A stretch of 64,000 nt of DNA from Allokutzneria sp. A3M-2-11 16 (GCF_024213555.1 NZ_JANAVO010000001.1:682001-746000); one strand, 5' to 3'; positions 1 to 11,200 are shown, counted from the first letter of the stretch. The notes: generated by a model not told the origin, from the sequence alone. Program-made: numbers and translations.

Positions 1-61
1 TGTGGAACTCGGTCAGCGCGTGCTGCACGAGCTGTCGGGGGCGGGAGGTACCGTCTCCTGA
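1..61 (+). CDS. C-terminal end of an unidentified protein (partial)
   Basis: An open frame ending in TGA at 59-61 encodes the last 19 residues (ending GAGGTVS) of a protein that begins outside the window. It stops one base before the GTG of the DinG-like helicase, so the two are probably co-transcribed. The fragment is too short to identify. Confidence 0.5.
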   Translation, partial: VELGQRVLHELSGAGGTVS

Positions 62-62
62 C

Positions 63-2123
63 GTGTCCCCTGCCTCCCCCAGCACCCTGACCGCAACGCG
101 AAAACCGCACGAGATCCCGGAAGTGCGCGCCTTGCTCGCCGCCGCCGTGGAGGCAGTCGGCGGAACCGAGCGACCAGGGCAGCTGACAATGGCGGAGGCG
201 GTCGCGCACACCATCGCCAGCGGGGAGCACCTCGCCGTGCAGGCGGGCACCGGCACCGGCAAGTCGCTGGCCTACCTCGTCCCCGCGCTGCGGCACGCCG
301 TCGCCGCCGAGGCCACAGTGGTGGTCTCCACGGCGACCATCGCGCTGCAACGCCAGCTGGTGGACCGCGACCTGCCCCGGTTGGCCAAGACGCTGAAACC
401 GTTGCTGGGCAGGGAACCGCGGTTCGCGATCCTCAAGGGCCGCCGCAACTACCTGTGCATGCACAAGATCCACGGGGAGCTCGAGGACGAGCCCGAGGAC
501 AACGCGCTGTTCGACCAGTTCGCGATCTCGGCCATGGGCCGCCAGGTGAAGCGGCTGCACGAGTGGTCGTCGGACACCGAGACCGGGGACCGCGACGAGC
601 TCGTGCCCGGCGTGACCGACCAGGCGTGGCGGCAGGTGTCGGTCACCGCCAAGGAATGCCTCGGGGTGAGCAAGTGCCCCATCGGCGTGGACTGCTTCGC
701 CGAACGCGCGCGGGGCGAGGCGGGCAAGGCCGATGTCGTGGTCACCAACCACGCGCTGCTGGCCATCGACGCCCTTGAGGGCTACAAGGTGCTGCCCGAG
801 CACGACGTGGTGATCATCGACGAGGCGCACGACCTGGTGGACCGGGTGACCTCGGTCGCCACCAACGAGCTCACCTCCGGCCTGGTCGGCACTGCGGCCC
901 GGCGGGTCGGCAGGCTGATCGACCAGGACGTGGCCGACCGGCTCGCGGAGGCGGCGGACGGGCTCGCGCTGATCATGGACGACGTGGCGTCCGGGCGGTT
1001 GGAGGCGCTGCCGAAGCCGCTGGCCGGAGCCCTGGCCGCGGTGCGCGACGCCGCGCACGCCTGCATCTCCGCGCTCGGCCCCGAGCGCAAGGAGGACCTG
1101 GACGGGACGGCCAAGCGCAAGATCGCGCTCGCCTCGCTCGACGAGGTGCACGACACCGCCTACCGGCTGCTCGGTGCGTTCGAGGCGCCCGAGGCGGAGC
1201 GGCGCGACGTGGTGTGGCTGTCCAGCGACTGGGAGCGGATCCGCCCGCCGTCGCTGCACGTGGCGCCGCTGTCGGTGGGCGGCCTGCTGCGGGAGAAGCT
1301 GTTCGGGCCGCGGTCGGTCGTGCTCACCTCCGCGACGCTCGCGCTCGGCGGCTCGTTCGACACCCTGGGCAGGCAGTGGGGGCTGCCGCCGTCGTCGACG
1401 GCCGTCCGGGCCGAGGGCGCCGCCATCGAGAAGGAGGTGCCGTCGGACGCGAGCGCTCCGCGCTGGACCGGGATCGACGTCGGTTCGCCGTTCGAGCACC
1501 AGCGCAGCGGCATCCTCTACATCGCGCGGCACCTTCCGCAGCCGGGCCGCGACGGCCTGCCGGAGGAGTACCTGAGCGAGCTGGCCGAACTGGTCCAGGC
1601 GGCGGGCGGGCGCACGCTCGGCCTGTTCTCCTCGATGCGGGCCGCGAAACAGGCGTCGGAGGAGCTGCGGAAGCGGATCGAGCAGCCGATCCTGTGCCAG
1701 GGCGACGACGCCACCGGGCAGCTGGTGAAGAAGTTCGCCGAGGACGTCGAGACCTGCCTGTTCGGCACGTTGTCGCTGTGGCAGGGCGTGGACGTGCCGG
1801 GTCCGTCGCTGCAACTCGTGGTGATGGACCGCATCCCGTTCCCGCGCCCCGACGATCCGCTGGCGTCCGCTCGGCAGAAGGCCGTCTCGGCGCGCGGCGG
1901 CAACGGCTTCATGACCGTGGCGGGCACCCACGCGGCGCTGCTGCTCGCCCAGGGCGCGGGGAGGCTGCTGCGCTCGAACGACGACAAGGGCGTGATCGCG
2001 GTCCTGGACCCGCGACTGATGACCGCCCGCTACGGCAGTTTCCTCCGCGCGTCCCTGCCGCCCTTCTGGACGACCACCGACCCCGCCGTGGTCCGCAGCG
2101 CCCTCGAACGCATCAACACCTAA
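63..2123 (+). CDS. dinG: DinG/XPD-family ATP-dependent DNA helicase
   Basis: Superfamily 2 helicase of the XPD/DinG family, expected to unwind damaged or R-loop-containing DNA in the cytoplasm. The 686 aa are normal for actinobacterial DinG. Walker A AGTGTGKS is at 61-68 and the DEAH box (IIDEAHDL) at 253-256. Cysteines C132, C199, C205 and C210 lie between them, placed like the 4Fe-4S ligands of XPD-like enzymes. Motif VI GAGRLLRS is at 631-638. The start is GTG one base after the preceding stop, which suggests translational coupling; no separate ribosome site is obvious. A palindromic repeat element begins 38 bases after the stop. Family assignment is firm; the exact substrate is not known from sequence. 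Confidence 0.93.
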   Translation: MSPASPSTLTATRKPHEIPEVRALLAAAVEAVGGTERPGQLTMAEAVAHTIASGEHLAVQAGTGTGKSLAYLVPALRHAVAAEATVVVSTATIALQRQLVDRDLPRLAKTLKPLLGREPRFAILKGRRNYLCMHKIHGELEDEPEDNALFDQFAISAMGRQVKRLHEWSSDTETGDRDELVPGVTDQAWRQVSVTAKECLGVSKCPIGVDCFAERARGEAGKADVVVTNHALLAIDALEGYKVLPEHDVVIIDEAHDLVDRVTSVATNELTSGLVGTAARRVGRLIDQDVADRLAEAADGLALIMDDVASGRLEALPKPLAGALAAVRDAAHACISALGPERKEDLDGTAKRKIALASLDEVHDTAYRLLGAFEAPEAERRDVVWLSSDWERIRPPSLHVAPLSVGGLLREKLFGPRSVVLTSATLALGGSFDTLGRQWGLPPSSTAVRAEGAAIEKEVPSDASAPRWTGIDVGSPFEHQRSGILYIARHLPQPGRDGLPEEYLSELAELVQAAGGRTLGLFSSMRAAKQASEELRKRIEQPILCQGDDATGQLVKKFAEDVETCLFGTLSLWQGVDVPGPSLQLVVMDRIPFPRPDDPLASARQKAVSARGGNGFMTVAGTHAALLLAQGAGRLLRSNDDKGVIAVLDPRLMTARYGSFLRASLPPFWTTTDPAVVRSALERINT

Positions 2124-2160
2124 CCCCTGGCCCCGCCGCCTCCCCCGCACAGCAGTTAGC

Positions 2161-2316
2161 CGGTCTTCAAGTACAACGAACCCCCTCCCCAGGAGTCGCA
2201 AACCGCCCCCTACCCACCGCGCGGCGCGACGTACCGGCGTGCGCGCGCTGGGATGTGGCTGAGGTTGGGTGCGGTTTGCGACCGCGGGGAGGGGGGTTGG
2301 GGGTACTTGAAGACCG
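2161..2316. repeat. Palindromic intergenic element, copy 1
   Basis: Starts with CGGTCTTCAAGTAC and ends with its exact reverse complement. Further inside, CGCAAACCGC pairs with GCGGTTTGCG, so one strand could fold into a long interrupted hairpin. Its right end touches the stop codon (2317-2319) of the convergent PTH2-like gene, and its left end is 38 bases after the dinG stop. At 156 bp it is the longest of five copies. It could act as a two-way terminator; the shared sequence also suggests a mobile or amplified element. Confidence 0.85.
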
Positions 2317-3108
2317 TCACACTGCGGGCCACTGGGTGATCACGGTGATCGTGCCGGGGTCGACCTCGGTGAAGCCCGCGTCGCGGACGGCTACCACGCG
2401 CTTCGCCTTCCAGGCCAGGGCGGGGTCGTCGGCGGGGTGGAGGTTCTGCCAGCGTGCGCGGTCGGCTTTTCGGACTGCGCAAGGGAATCCGGCCTCCGCC
2501 CAGTCCGCGAGGTCGGCGTCGCGGCCATCCGCGTGCAGCAACGCGGCCAGCAGCATCGTTGCGTGGCCGACCTGTGCCGCTGCCTTGCCCACGGTCATCG
2601 CCACGTCCGGGTTGAGCCACAGCACCGGGACGTCCTCGGGCGGAGCCGGTGGCTGCTCGTCCTCGGGCAGCTCGCTGCCGGAGATCTGGAGGCGGCTCAG
2701 CACGCGTGGGGTCTCCACCACCAAGCCGGGCAGCAGCGAACGCACCTCCGCGCCGCCGTGCGCCACTGTGACGCCGGGCATGTCCTGAACGGCGGTCCAG
2801 TGCGCTCCGCGAGCGCGGCGGGACACCTTGCGGATGCGGCCGCACATCCACGCGTGCACCTCGTCGTGCCACGGCTGCCCCGGAGCGGCGAGCGGGTCCA
2901 GGCAGACCGCGATCGCCGAGGAGGCCGCCGCCGCGAGCACCGCGGAACGCGACGGCGGATCGGCCTTCTCGATGCGCAGCACCATCGGCATCGCGCGCAC
3001 CTGTTCCGGCACCTCGTCGGAAGTGTCCACTGTGGACTCCGCAGAGCGGCGCAGCCAGGAGACGTAGCGGTCGGCGAGCGGGTCCAGGATCGCGGCGGTG
3101 GCCAGCAC
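2317..3108 (-). CDS. Peptidyl-tRNA hydrolase 2 (PTH2)-like protein
   Basis: About 263 aa. The C-terminal half carries the PTH2 hallmark (GKAAAQVGHAT, compare GKxAAQxxHA in archaeal/eukaryotic Pth2) followed by a strand with DAGFTEVDPGT, which fits the PTH2 fold. The N-terminal about 130 residues are unassigned. PTH2 enzymes free tRNA from stalled peptidyl-tRNA, but actinobacteria normally have the unrelated Pth1, so this copy may have a specialised role. The gene directly follows serB. A TTG (3132) abuts the serB stop and a GTG lies at 3108; I prefer GTG because TTG is rarer, but neither has a clear ribosome site. Confidence 0.7.
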   Translation of the reverse strand: MLATAAILDPLADRYVSWLRRSAESTVDTSDEVPEQVRAMPMVLRIEKADPPSRSAVLAAAASSAIAVCLDPLAAPGQPWHDEVHAWMCGRIRKVSRRARGAHWTAVQDMPGVTVAHGGAEVRSLLPGLVVETPRVLSRLQISGSELPEDEQPPAPPEDVPVLWLNPDVAMTVGKAAAQVGHATMLLAALLHADGRDADLADWAEAGFPCAVRKADRARWQNLHPADDPALAWKAKRVVAVRDAGFTEVDPGTITVITQWPAV

Positions 3109-3132
3109 CCCGCTAGTCAACCAGCTGGTCAA

Positions 3133-4389
<1,257 letters not shown>

Positions 4390-4412
4390 TCAGGACAACG
4401 GGACAACGCGAA

Positions 4413-4444
4413 CGAGCCCCCGGGCATCACTGCCCAGGGGCTCG
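4413..4444 (-). terminator. Hairpin terminator after ctaD
   Basis: CGAGCCCC and GGGGCTCG flank CGGGCA-TCAC-TGCCCA, making a 14-bp stem with one mismatch and a four-base loop. It lies 26 bases after the ctaD stop and 48 bases before the serB start on the same strand, so it probably insulates the two genes. There is no long T tract, as is common in actinomycetes. Confidence 0.75.
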
Positions 4445-4469
4445 TCGTCGAGCACTGCTGCGGTACCGC

Positions 4470-6239
4470 CTACTTCGCCTTGGGGTCGCCCTTGGTCTCA
4501 TCATCCGGCTGCACCGCGGCGGCCGCCACCTCGGACGGGGCCGCGTGCTGCTTGCCGTGCTTGCCGCCGATGTGCGCCTCGGCGCGGAACCGCTCCACCA
4601 TGTGCGGGTAGTGCAGCTCGAACGCCGGGCGCTCGGAGCGGATGCGGGGCAGCTCGGTGAAGTTGTGCCGGGGCGGCGGGCAGGACGTGGCCCACTCCAG
4701 GGAGTTGCCGTAGCCCCACGGGTCGTCCACCGTCACGACCTCGCCGTAGCGGTAGCTCTTGAACGCGTTCCACAGGAACGGCAGCATCGACGCGCCGAGG
4801 ATGTAGGCGCCGATGGTGGAGATCATGTTGAGCGTGGTGAACCCGTCGGTCGGGATGTAGTCCGCGTACCGGCGCGGCATGCCCTCGTTGCCCAGCCAGT
4901 GCTGCACCAGGAACGTCAGGTGGAAGCCGATGAACGTGGTCCAGAAGTGCAGCTTGCCCAGCGGCTCGTCCATCATCCGGCCGGTCATCTTCGGGAACCA
5001 GAAGTAGATGCCCGCGAAGGTGGCGAAGGCGATGGTGCCGTAGAGCACGTAGTGGAAGTGCGCCACCACGAAGTAGCTGTCCGAGACGTGGAAGTCGATC
5101 GCCGGGGCCGCCAGCAGGACGCCGGAGAGGCCGCCGAAGAGGAACGTCACGATGAAGCCGATGCTGAAGAGCATGGGCGTCTCGAAGGTGAGCTGCCCCT
5201 TCCACATCGTGCCGATCCAGTTGAAGAACTTCACGCCGGTCGGGACCGCGATGAGGAAGGTCATGAAGGCGAAGAACGGCAGCAGCACGGCGCCGGTCGC
5301 GTACATGTGGTGCGCCCACACCGCGACGGACAGGGCCGCGATGCCCAGGGTCGCCCAGACCAGGCCCTTGTAGCCGAAGATCGGCTTGCGGCTGAACACC
5401 GGGAAGATCTCGGAGACGATGCCGAAGAACGGCAGCGCCACGATGTAGACCTCGGGGTGGCCGAAGAACCAGAACAGGTGCTGCCAGAGGATCACGCCGC
5501 CGTTGGCCGGGTCGAACACGTGCGCGCCCAGGTGCCGGTCGGCCAGCAGGCCGAGCAGCGCGGCGGTCAGGATCGGGAACGCGATGAGCACCAGGAGGCT
5601 GGTGATCAGGATGTTCCAGGTGAAGATCGGCATCCGGTACATCGTCATGCCCGGCGCGCGCAGGCAGATCACCGTGGTGATCATGTTGACCGCGCCGAGG
5701 ATGGTGCCCAGACCACCGACCACCAGGCCCGTGATCCACAGGTCCGCGCCGACGCCGGGCGAGTGGATCGCGTCCGAGAGCGGCGTGTAGGCGAACCAGC
5801 CGAAGTCGGCGGCGCCGCCGGGGGTGATGAAGCCCGCCATCACGATGAGCCCACCGAAGAGGTAGAGCCAGTACGAGAAGGCGTTGAGGCGCGGGAACGC
5901 CACGTCGGGCGAGCCGATCTGCAGCGGCATGATGAAGTTGGCGAAGCCGAAGACGATCGGCGTCGCGTACAGCAGCAGCATCACCGTGCCGTGCATGGTG
6001 AACAGCTGGTTGTACTGCTCCTGCGAGAGCACCTGCATGCCCGGGACGGCGAGCTCGGTCCGCATCAGCATCGCCATGACGCCGCCGACCAGGAAGAACG
6101 CCATCGCCGTGACGATGTACATGATCCCGATTTGCTTGTGATCCGTCGTGCTGAACATCCGCAGCAGGAACGAACCCTTGACCGAGTCACGCGTCGGATA
6201 AGGACGCGTGGCGATCGGCTGGGGGGCTACGGCCGTCAC
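4470..6239 (-). CDS. ctaD: Cytochrome c oxidase subunit I (aa3 type)
   Basis: Catalytic membrane subunit of the aa3 oxidase that reduces O2 and pumps protons. The 589 aa and 12 expected membrane segments match the family. The CuB/Tyr motif HPEVY is at 261-265 (the His-Tyr cross-link site), the CuB histidine pair is H310-H311 and the low-spin haem region contains TMHG. The GTG start is preceded by a perfect AGGAGG. It is monocistronic here; the other oxidase subunits are not in the window, which is usual in actinobacteria where ctaD stands apart from ctaC/ctaE. It is divergent from the SGNH hydrolase across a 282-bp promoter region. Confidence 0.97.
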   Translation of the reverse strand: MTAVAPQPIATRPYPTRDSVKGSFLLRMFSTTDHKQIGIMYIVTAMAFFLVGGVMAMLMRTELAVPGMQVLSQEQYNQLFTMHGTVMLLLYATPIVFGFANFIMPLQIGSPDVAFPRLNAFSYWLYLFGGLIVMAGFITPGGAADFGWFAYTPLSDAIHSPGVGADLWITGLVVGGLGTILGAVNMITTVICLRAPGMTMYRMPIFTWNILITSLLVLIAFPILTAALLGLLADRHLGAHVFDPANGGVILWQHLFWFFGHPEVYIVALPFFGIVSEIFPVFSRKPIFGYKGLVWATLGIAALSVAVWAHHMYATGAVLLPFFAFMTFLIAVPTGVKFFNWIGTMWKGQLTFETPMLFSIGFIVTFLFGGLSGVLLAAPAIDFHVSDSYFVVAHFHYVLYGTIAFATFAGIYFWFPKMTGRMMDEPLGKLHFWTTFIGFHLTFLVQHWLGNEGMPRRYADYIPTDGFTTLNMISTIGAYILGASMLPFLWNAFKSYRYGEVVTVDDPWGYGNSLEWATSCPPPRHNFTELPRIRSERPAFELHYPHMVERFRAEAHIGGKHGKQHAAPSEVAAAAVQPDDETKGDPKAK

Positions 6240-6521
6240 GATGCCTCCTGAGCTGTACTGCGGCGCCTATCTGGGCCGTCGGCGTCCGGCATACGTAGCC
6301 TGCCCGGACATCCGAGGGAATCGTAGACCGCGCGCCTTCCGGCGGCGCGCCTGGGCCGCTCCCACGGCGGGCGGCGTCGGCCAGGTCACAACCACCACCC
6401 CCGAGGGGGCCGTTCGGCGACGACCGCTATCGAGACTCCTATCGACGATTGCCCCGTTCGGCCGCGGTAGATCAGCATCCGGAGCCATCCGGTCGCCGCC
6501 TACTCCAGCTGAGGGCTCCTG

Positions 6522-7427
6522 ATGGCATTCTCCGCCGCGTTCCGCCGCCTGCTCGCGCTGCCACTCGTGATCACCGCACTCGCCGCGGGCACAGCCACCG
6601 CGACAGCGAAGCCCGCCAAGGCGGGGCCCTTCCAGCGCTACGTCTCGCTCGGCGACTCCTTCGTCTCCGGGGCCTACATCCCGCACCCGCGCCCGGAATC
6701 GCGCGGCTGCCTGCGCACGACCGGCAACTACCCCACCGTGCTGGCCACCAGGCTCGGGGTCCAGGACTTCGCCGACGCCAGTTGCATCGGCGCGTTCACC
6801 CACCACATGACCACGCGGCAGGACGAGCCGTCGTGGGACATCGACAACCCGCCGCAGTTCGACCGGCTCACCCCGGACACCGACCTGGTGACGATCACCA
6901 CCGGCGGCATCAACATCGGCTTCATGCAGCTGGCGATCGACTGCGCGCTGGCCAGCTTCGGCGAGCCGCTCGGCACGCCGTGCAAGAAGAAGCACACCGT
7001 CGACGGCGTCGAGCAGATCGCCAAGCGCATCGAGGCCGCGGCGCCCAAGGTCAACGACGTGCTCGCGGAGCTGAAGCGGCGCGCCCCCAAGGCGAAGGTG
7101 GTCATGGTCGGCTACCCCCGCCTGGTGCCCGCGTCCATCGGCTGCTTCCCGACCGTGCCGATCGCCTTCGGCGACGTGGAGTACCTGGACGGGCTCCAGC
7201 GGAAGCTGAACAGCACGCTCGCCGCGCAGGCCGCCGCCAACGGTGTGCCCTTCGTGGACGTCTACAAGGCCAGCGAAGGCCGCGACGCCTGCCAGGCGCC
7301 CAACGTCCGGTGGATCGAGGGCGTCATCCCCAGCTCGCCCACCGCACCGGCGCACCCGAACGCGGCGGGCATGAAGGCCGTCGCGGACCTGGTGCACAAG
7401 GCGGTCCTGGCCAAGACCAAGGACTGA
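6522..7427 (+). CDS. Secreted SGNH/GDSL-family hydrolase with altered block III
   Basis: 301 aa with a Sec signal peptide (basic N-terminus, hydrophobic 10-22, probable cleavage near ATA-K at 29). Block I is SLGDSFVSG with catalytic S46. The C-terminal AHPNAAG supplies the catalytic H278, with no aspartate three residues before it, as in several Streptomyces lipases. Block III normally reads GGND, but here it is GGIN (128-131), so the usual oxyanion asparagine position is isoleucine with Asn shifted by one. Cysteines are consistent with disulfides outside the cell. Probably an esterase or lipase, with activity uncertain because of block III. GAGGG lies seven bases before the ATG. It is convergent with the STAND gene, four bases between stops. 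Confidence 0.85.
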   Translation: MAFSAAFRRLLALPLVITALAAGTATATAKPAKAGPFQRYVSLGDSFVSGAYIPHPRPESRGCLRTTGNYPTVLATRLGVQDFADASCIGAFTHHMTTRQDEPSWDIDNPPQFDRLTPDTDLVTITTGGINIGFMQLAIDCALASFGEPLGTPCKKKHTVDGVEQIAKRIEAAAPKVNDVLAELKRRAPKAKVVMVGYPRLVPASIGCFPTVPIAFGDVEYLDGLQRKLNSTLAAQAAANGVPFVDVYKASEGRDACQAPNVRWIEGVIPSSPTAPAHPNAAGMKAVADLVHKAVLAKTKD

Positions 7428-7431
7428 GGGC

Positions 7432-10400
7432 TCACGTCGCGCAGCTCTTCGGCAGGTCGGTCCCCCGGGCCTCGCCGAGGAGCCCGCACAGGGTGGCGAC
7501 GGCGCGCTCCGGGCGCACGTCCCACACGATGACCTCGCCGCTCCCGCTCCCGCTTGCCAACTCCGCGCCGTCCGGGCGCCACGCGAGCGCCCTGACGCCG
7601 TGCCGGTGACCGCGCAGCCTGGCGATGACGCGGCCGCTCGCCACCTCCGAGATCAGGACCTCGCCCTGGAGGTGCCCCGTCGCGATGAACCGGCCGTCCG
7701 GGGAGTACGCGAGGCCGTCGACCAAGCTCTCATCGGTGACCACGCGTCCGCGGGAAGCACCCGTGGTGACGTCCCACAGGGTCACCACGTTGTGCTCGAC
7801 GCGGGCCAGCGCGGTGCCGTCCGGGGAGAACCAGAGCCGCCCGCTGACCTCCTTGGCGTGGCCGGGCAGCCGCCTCGGCGCGGGCACACCGTCCACATTG
7901 GACACCATGAGTCCTTCCTCGCCGCCCCACGCGAGGAGCCCGCCGTCCGGGCTCAGCGCGATGTTGTTGGCGACGCCGGGGATGGTCGTGATCAGGCGCC
8001 GGTCACGGAGGTCCCACACGGAGACCGAACCGTCGTGCGTGGCGGCGAGCCTGCTGCCGTCCGCGCTGATCCGCGTGGTGTGCAGGCCGGAGGTCGTCGG
8101 AACCGGCAGTGCGCCGACCTCTCGCCCGGTCACCGGGTCGAGCAGCAAGATCCTGTGCAGGTCGGGTACGGCGACCACCCGCAGATCCGGGCTGAGCTGC
8201 GGCTGCACGTTCATGACGAATATCCGGGTGCCCCCCTGCGTCAGCCTTTCCAGCCGTGGCGACACGGCCAGATCGACACGCCGCGGCTCGGCCCTCGCTC
8301 CCGGGGACGAGGTGAGCAGCTGCTCGCCGCCGACGGAGAGCACGCTGCCGTCAGCGCCGAACCTGAGCGAGGACTCGCCGAGCAGGTCCTGCCCGAGCAT
8401 CGGCAGCCGGTCGGCGCGGAGGAAGACCACCGAGTCGGTGGTGGCGACGCCGATGACGCCCCCCGGCCCGGAGAAGATCTCCCATGCCGCCCTGCCGGGC
8501 GGAAGCGGCATCCTGATCAGTTCCCGCATGTCGTCGGCGCGCCACAGGATGACGCTGCCGTCGTCACCGTTGGTGGCCAGCATCGCGCTCCCGGAGAAGG
8601 AGGCCACGCGGCCGACCCCGCCGCGCACGAGCGAGGAAGCCGTCCGGACTTGTCCACTGTGGACATCCCAGTGCAGCAGGTTCTCCTTGGCGCCCAGTGC
8701 GACGCCCCGGCCGTCCTCGGTGGGCGCGATGGCGAGCAGCGGTCCCTTGCCCGGGTTGACCTCGGCGAGCTTGGCGCCGGTGCGGGCGTCCCACTTCGCC
8801 GCGCGCCCGGTTCCGTCCGCAGTGAACAGCGCCCGGCCGTCGCTGGAGAACGCCACGTCGAGGTGCTGGGCTTCGACACCGGGCAGCAGCTCATAGAGCC
8901 GCTGGAGTCCCTCTGTGCGCCACACCGAGATCCCGGGCGCGTTGTTGTTCGTGATGACCATCAGGTCACCGCCGGGACTGAGGAGCAGGGGCAGTCCCGC
9001 GGCGGGTCCGGGAACGTTCACCACGAGCGCCCCGCTGTCCACGAGCCAGGTGACGATCCTTCCCGCGGCATCAGCGGCGGTGACGCGCGTGCCGTCGCGG
9101 CTGAAGGTGACCGCGCGCGTGTTCAGGATGAAGTCCGGCGGCCTCAAGGTGTGCCGCTTCGTCATGGTCCTCGTGTCCCACACCGTCACTCCGCCACCAC
9201 CGGCCATGGCGAAGAGCGCGCCGTCCGGGCTGAATTCCCCTGCCAGCCGGGTCCCGGGCTCGCGGGGGATCAGGCCGTGGTTGGACTGGTACGAGGCGAG
9301 GCTGAGCAGGATGCTGCGAGCCTCCTCGGTCCTGGCCGCGGCGTGCGCGTCCAGGGCCAGGCGCATCGCCGCGCGCGGATCGCGCGGTGCCACCTCCTTC
9401 GCCTCGGCGGCGAGCTGGCGGGACAACGCGAGCTGTTGCAGGTCGATCGCGTCCTGCCGCTGTTTGAGCACGATCATCCCGGCGACCACGGCCACCACCA
9501 GGGCGGCGGCGAGCCCGGCGACCAGCCTGCGGAGCTGACGCGTCCTGCGGGCTTCGAGACCGAGCGCGGCCTGCTCGGCGGCGACGGAGGCGTCGAGGAA
9601 GTCCTTCTCCCGCGTGGCGAGGACGACCTTGTCCCCCGCCGCCCACTCGCGGGCGACGGCCAGCCTGGTGCCGCGGTAGAGCACACCGGCGTCGCGGCCC
9701 AGCTCGTCCCAGTCGGCCGCGGCGACGGCGAGCCGCTGGTGCACGCGGTGCCCCTCGCGGTCCTCGGCGATCCAGTCGGTCAGGCGGGGCCATGAGCTGA
9801 TCAACGCCTCGTGCGCGATCTCGACGGTGCCTTCGTCGACGGTGAGCAACCGCGCGGTGGCGAACGCGTCGAGGACGCCCGCGTTGAGCGGGTTCTCGCG
9901 ATCCAGCTCCGCGCTGGCCACCCGCCTGCGCACGATCCCCTCGCCCGCGTCGACGAGCCGGAGGAACAGCGCGCGGGCCGTGATCGCCTCTTCCTCGCTC
10001 AGCCGCGCGTAGACCGCTTCCGCGGTGCGCACGACGGCGTCGTGGATACCGCCGGCCATCTCGTAGCCGTTGAGGGTGAGCACGAACCCCCTGCGCCTGC
10101 GCCAGGTCTCCAGGAGGGCGTGCGAGACCAGCGGCAGTCCGCCCCGCTCGTTCGCCGCCTCCGCGACCAGGGTGGCCAGCAGCGCGGCCTCCACGGTGCA
10201 GCCCGCGCGCGCCGCGGGCTCGGTGATCGCGCTGCGCAGTTCGGCGACGGTCATCGGGCCGACCAGGACGTGCCGGTCGCGCATCGCCTCGACCAGCCCG
10301 GGGTGCCGGGAGCAGTGCCCGAGGAAGTCCGCGCGCACGCCCAGCACCACCCGCAGCCGCTTGGTCTGGCGTGCCGCGAGCACGGCGGCGAGGAAGACCG

Positions 10401-11127
10401 CGCGCTCCTCTTCACCGACCTCGTCCGCGAAGGTCTCCTCGAACTGGTCGACGACCACCAGCAGCGAGACGTCGGCCAGCTCGACGAGCCTGGGCAGCGC
10501 GGTCGGGTCCTCGCTCAGCGCCGCGCGCGCGTCCACGTCGCCGGGCACGTCGCCGACGGCGTCGGCCAGCCGCTCGGTCCACGTGGTGAGCGGCCTGGCC
10601 CCGGGCGCGAGGACGACCGTGCGCCAGTCCGCGCGCCCGGCCAACCCCTCGGTGGCGACGCGGTGCGCGACCCCGGCTCGCAGCAGTGAGGACTTCCCGG
10701 CCCCGGACGCGCCGGCCACCACCAGGAACCGGTCCCGGCTCAGGCGGTCCACCAGGTCCGTGACCAGCCCCTCCCGGCCAAAAAACAACTCAGCGTCTTG
10801 TTCGCGGAACGCGGCGAGGCCCCGGTACGGCGAGTCCTGGCCCGGCTGCACGGCGTCGCCGAGCAGCTCCGCCTCGGCCTCGCGCCAGCGCTGTTCCCAC
10901 TCCGCCCGGTCGCCGCCGCAGGCCCCGGCGTAGGCGAGCGCCACCGCGAGGCTGGGCAGCCGCCGCCCGCCCGCGGCCTCGGACAGCGTCGTGACCGAGT
11001 AGTGAGCGCGTTTCGCCAGCTGCCGATATCCGGGGCTGCCCGCGCTTTCCCGCAATTCGCGGAGAGCGGCGGCGAAGCGGGCGGCGGCGCCGTCGTCCGC
11101 GGTGAGTGGGCGCTCGGGTCGGGGCAC
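7432..11127 (-). CDS. HTH-STAND NTPase-WD40 repeat membrane protein
   Basis: About 1231 aa. An XRE-like helix-turn-helix covers about 15-80, then an nSTAND-type NTPase with Walker A GASGAGKSS (139-147) and Walker B VVVDQFEE (224-231). A single membrane helix is at about 535-554, followed by a WD40 propeller to the end (many SPDG...VWD repeats). STAND proteins are signal-responsive ATPase switches; the WD40 part is the likely sensor or scaffold. The architecture recurs in actinomycetes without a settled function. I place the start at GTG 11127 because CAGGAGG lies nine bases before it; the upstream GTG at 11163 has no ribosome site. Divergent from the first aftB-like gene. Confidence 0.88.
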   Translation of the reverse strand: MPRPERPLTADDGAAARFAAALRELRESAGSPGYRQLAKRAHYSVTTLSEAAGGRRLPSLAVALAYAGACGGDRAEWEQRWREAEAELLGDAVQPGQDSPYRGLAAFREQDAELFFGREGLVTDLVDRLSRDRFLVVAGASGAGKSSLLRAGVAHRVATEGLAGRADWRTVVLAPGARPLTTWTERLADAVGDVPGDVDARAALSEDPTALPRLVELADVSLLVVVDQFEETFADEVGEEERAVFLAAVLAARQTKRLRVVLGVRADFLGHCSRHPGLVEAMRDRHVLVGPMTVAELRSAITEPAARAGCTVEAALLATLVAEAANERGGLPLVSHALLETWRRRRGFVLTLNGYEMAGGIHDAVVRTAEAVYARLSEEEAITARALFLRLVDAGEGIVRRRVASAELDRENPLNAGVLDAFATARLLTVDEGTVEIAHEALISSWPRLTDWIAEDREGHRVHQRLAVAAADWDELGRDAGVLYRGTRLAVAREWAAGDKVVLATREKDFLDASVAAEQAALGLEARRTRQLRRLVAGLAAALVVAVVAGMIVLKQRQDAIDLQQLALSRQLAAEAKEVAPRDPRAAMRLALDAHAAARTEEARSILLSLASYQSNHGLIPREPGTRLAGEFSPDGALFAMAGGGGVTVWDTRTMTKRHTLRPPDFILNTRAVTFSRDGTRVTAADAAGRIVTWLVDSGALVVNVPGPAAGLPLLLSPGGDLMVITNNNAPGISVWRTEGLQRLYELLPGVEAQHLDVAFSSDGRALFTADGTGRAAKWDARTGAKLAEVNPGKGPLLAIAPTEDGRGVALGAKENLLHWDVHSGQVRTASSLVRGGVGRVASFSGSAMLATNGDDGSVILWRADDMRELIRMPLPPGRAAWEIFSGPGGVIGVATTDSVVFLRADRLPMLGQDLLGESSLRFGADGSVLSVGGEQLLTSSPGARAEPRRVDLAVSPRLERLTQGGTRIFVMNVQPQLSPDLRVVAVPDLHRILLLDPVTGREVGALPVPTTSGLHTTRISADGSRLAATHDGSVSVWDLRDRRLITTIPGVANNIALSPDGGLLAWGGEEGLMVSNVDGVPAPRRLPGHAKEVSGRLWFSPDGTALARVEHNVVTLWDVTTGASRGRVVTDESLVDGLAYSPDGRFIATGHLQGEVLISEVASGRVIARLRGHRHGVRALAWRPDGAELASGSGSGEVIVWDVRPERAVATLCGLLGEARGTDLPKSCAT

Positions 11128-11155
11128 TCGTACAGCCTCCTGACCGGGACCGATG

Positions 11156-11200
11156 TTGTCCACTGTTGTTTGTCCAGCTTACCGGCGCCGAGCCGGACAA
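11156..11200. promoter_or_regulatory. Possible operator in the STAND/aftB divergent region
   Basis: TTGTCC occurs at 11156-11161 and 11170-11175 and its inverse GGACAA at 11195-11200, giving one direct and one inverted pair in the 132-bp gap between divergent genes. It could bind the HTH domain of the STAND protein or another repressor. TTGTCC is also the core of the actinobacterial DnaA box, so the reading is tentative. Confidence 0.3.

Noticed and set aside
4545-6251. 568-codon open frame antisense to ctaD
   Set aside because: Low-complexity Arg/Glu/His-rich translation, shadow of a highly conserved gene in GC-rich DNA. The same applies to long antisense frames at 7600-9795, 11272-12978, 13367-14839, 20126-21559 and 58136-59899.
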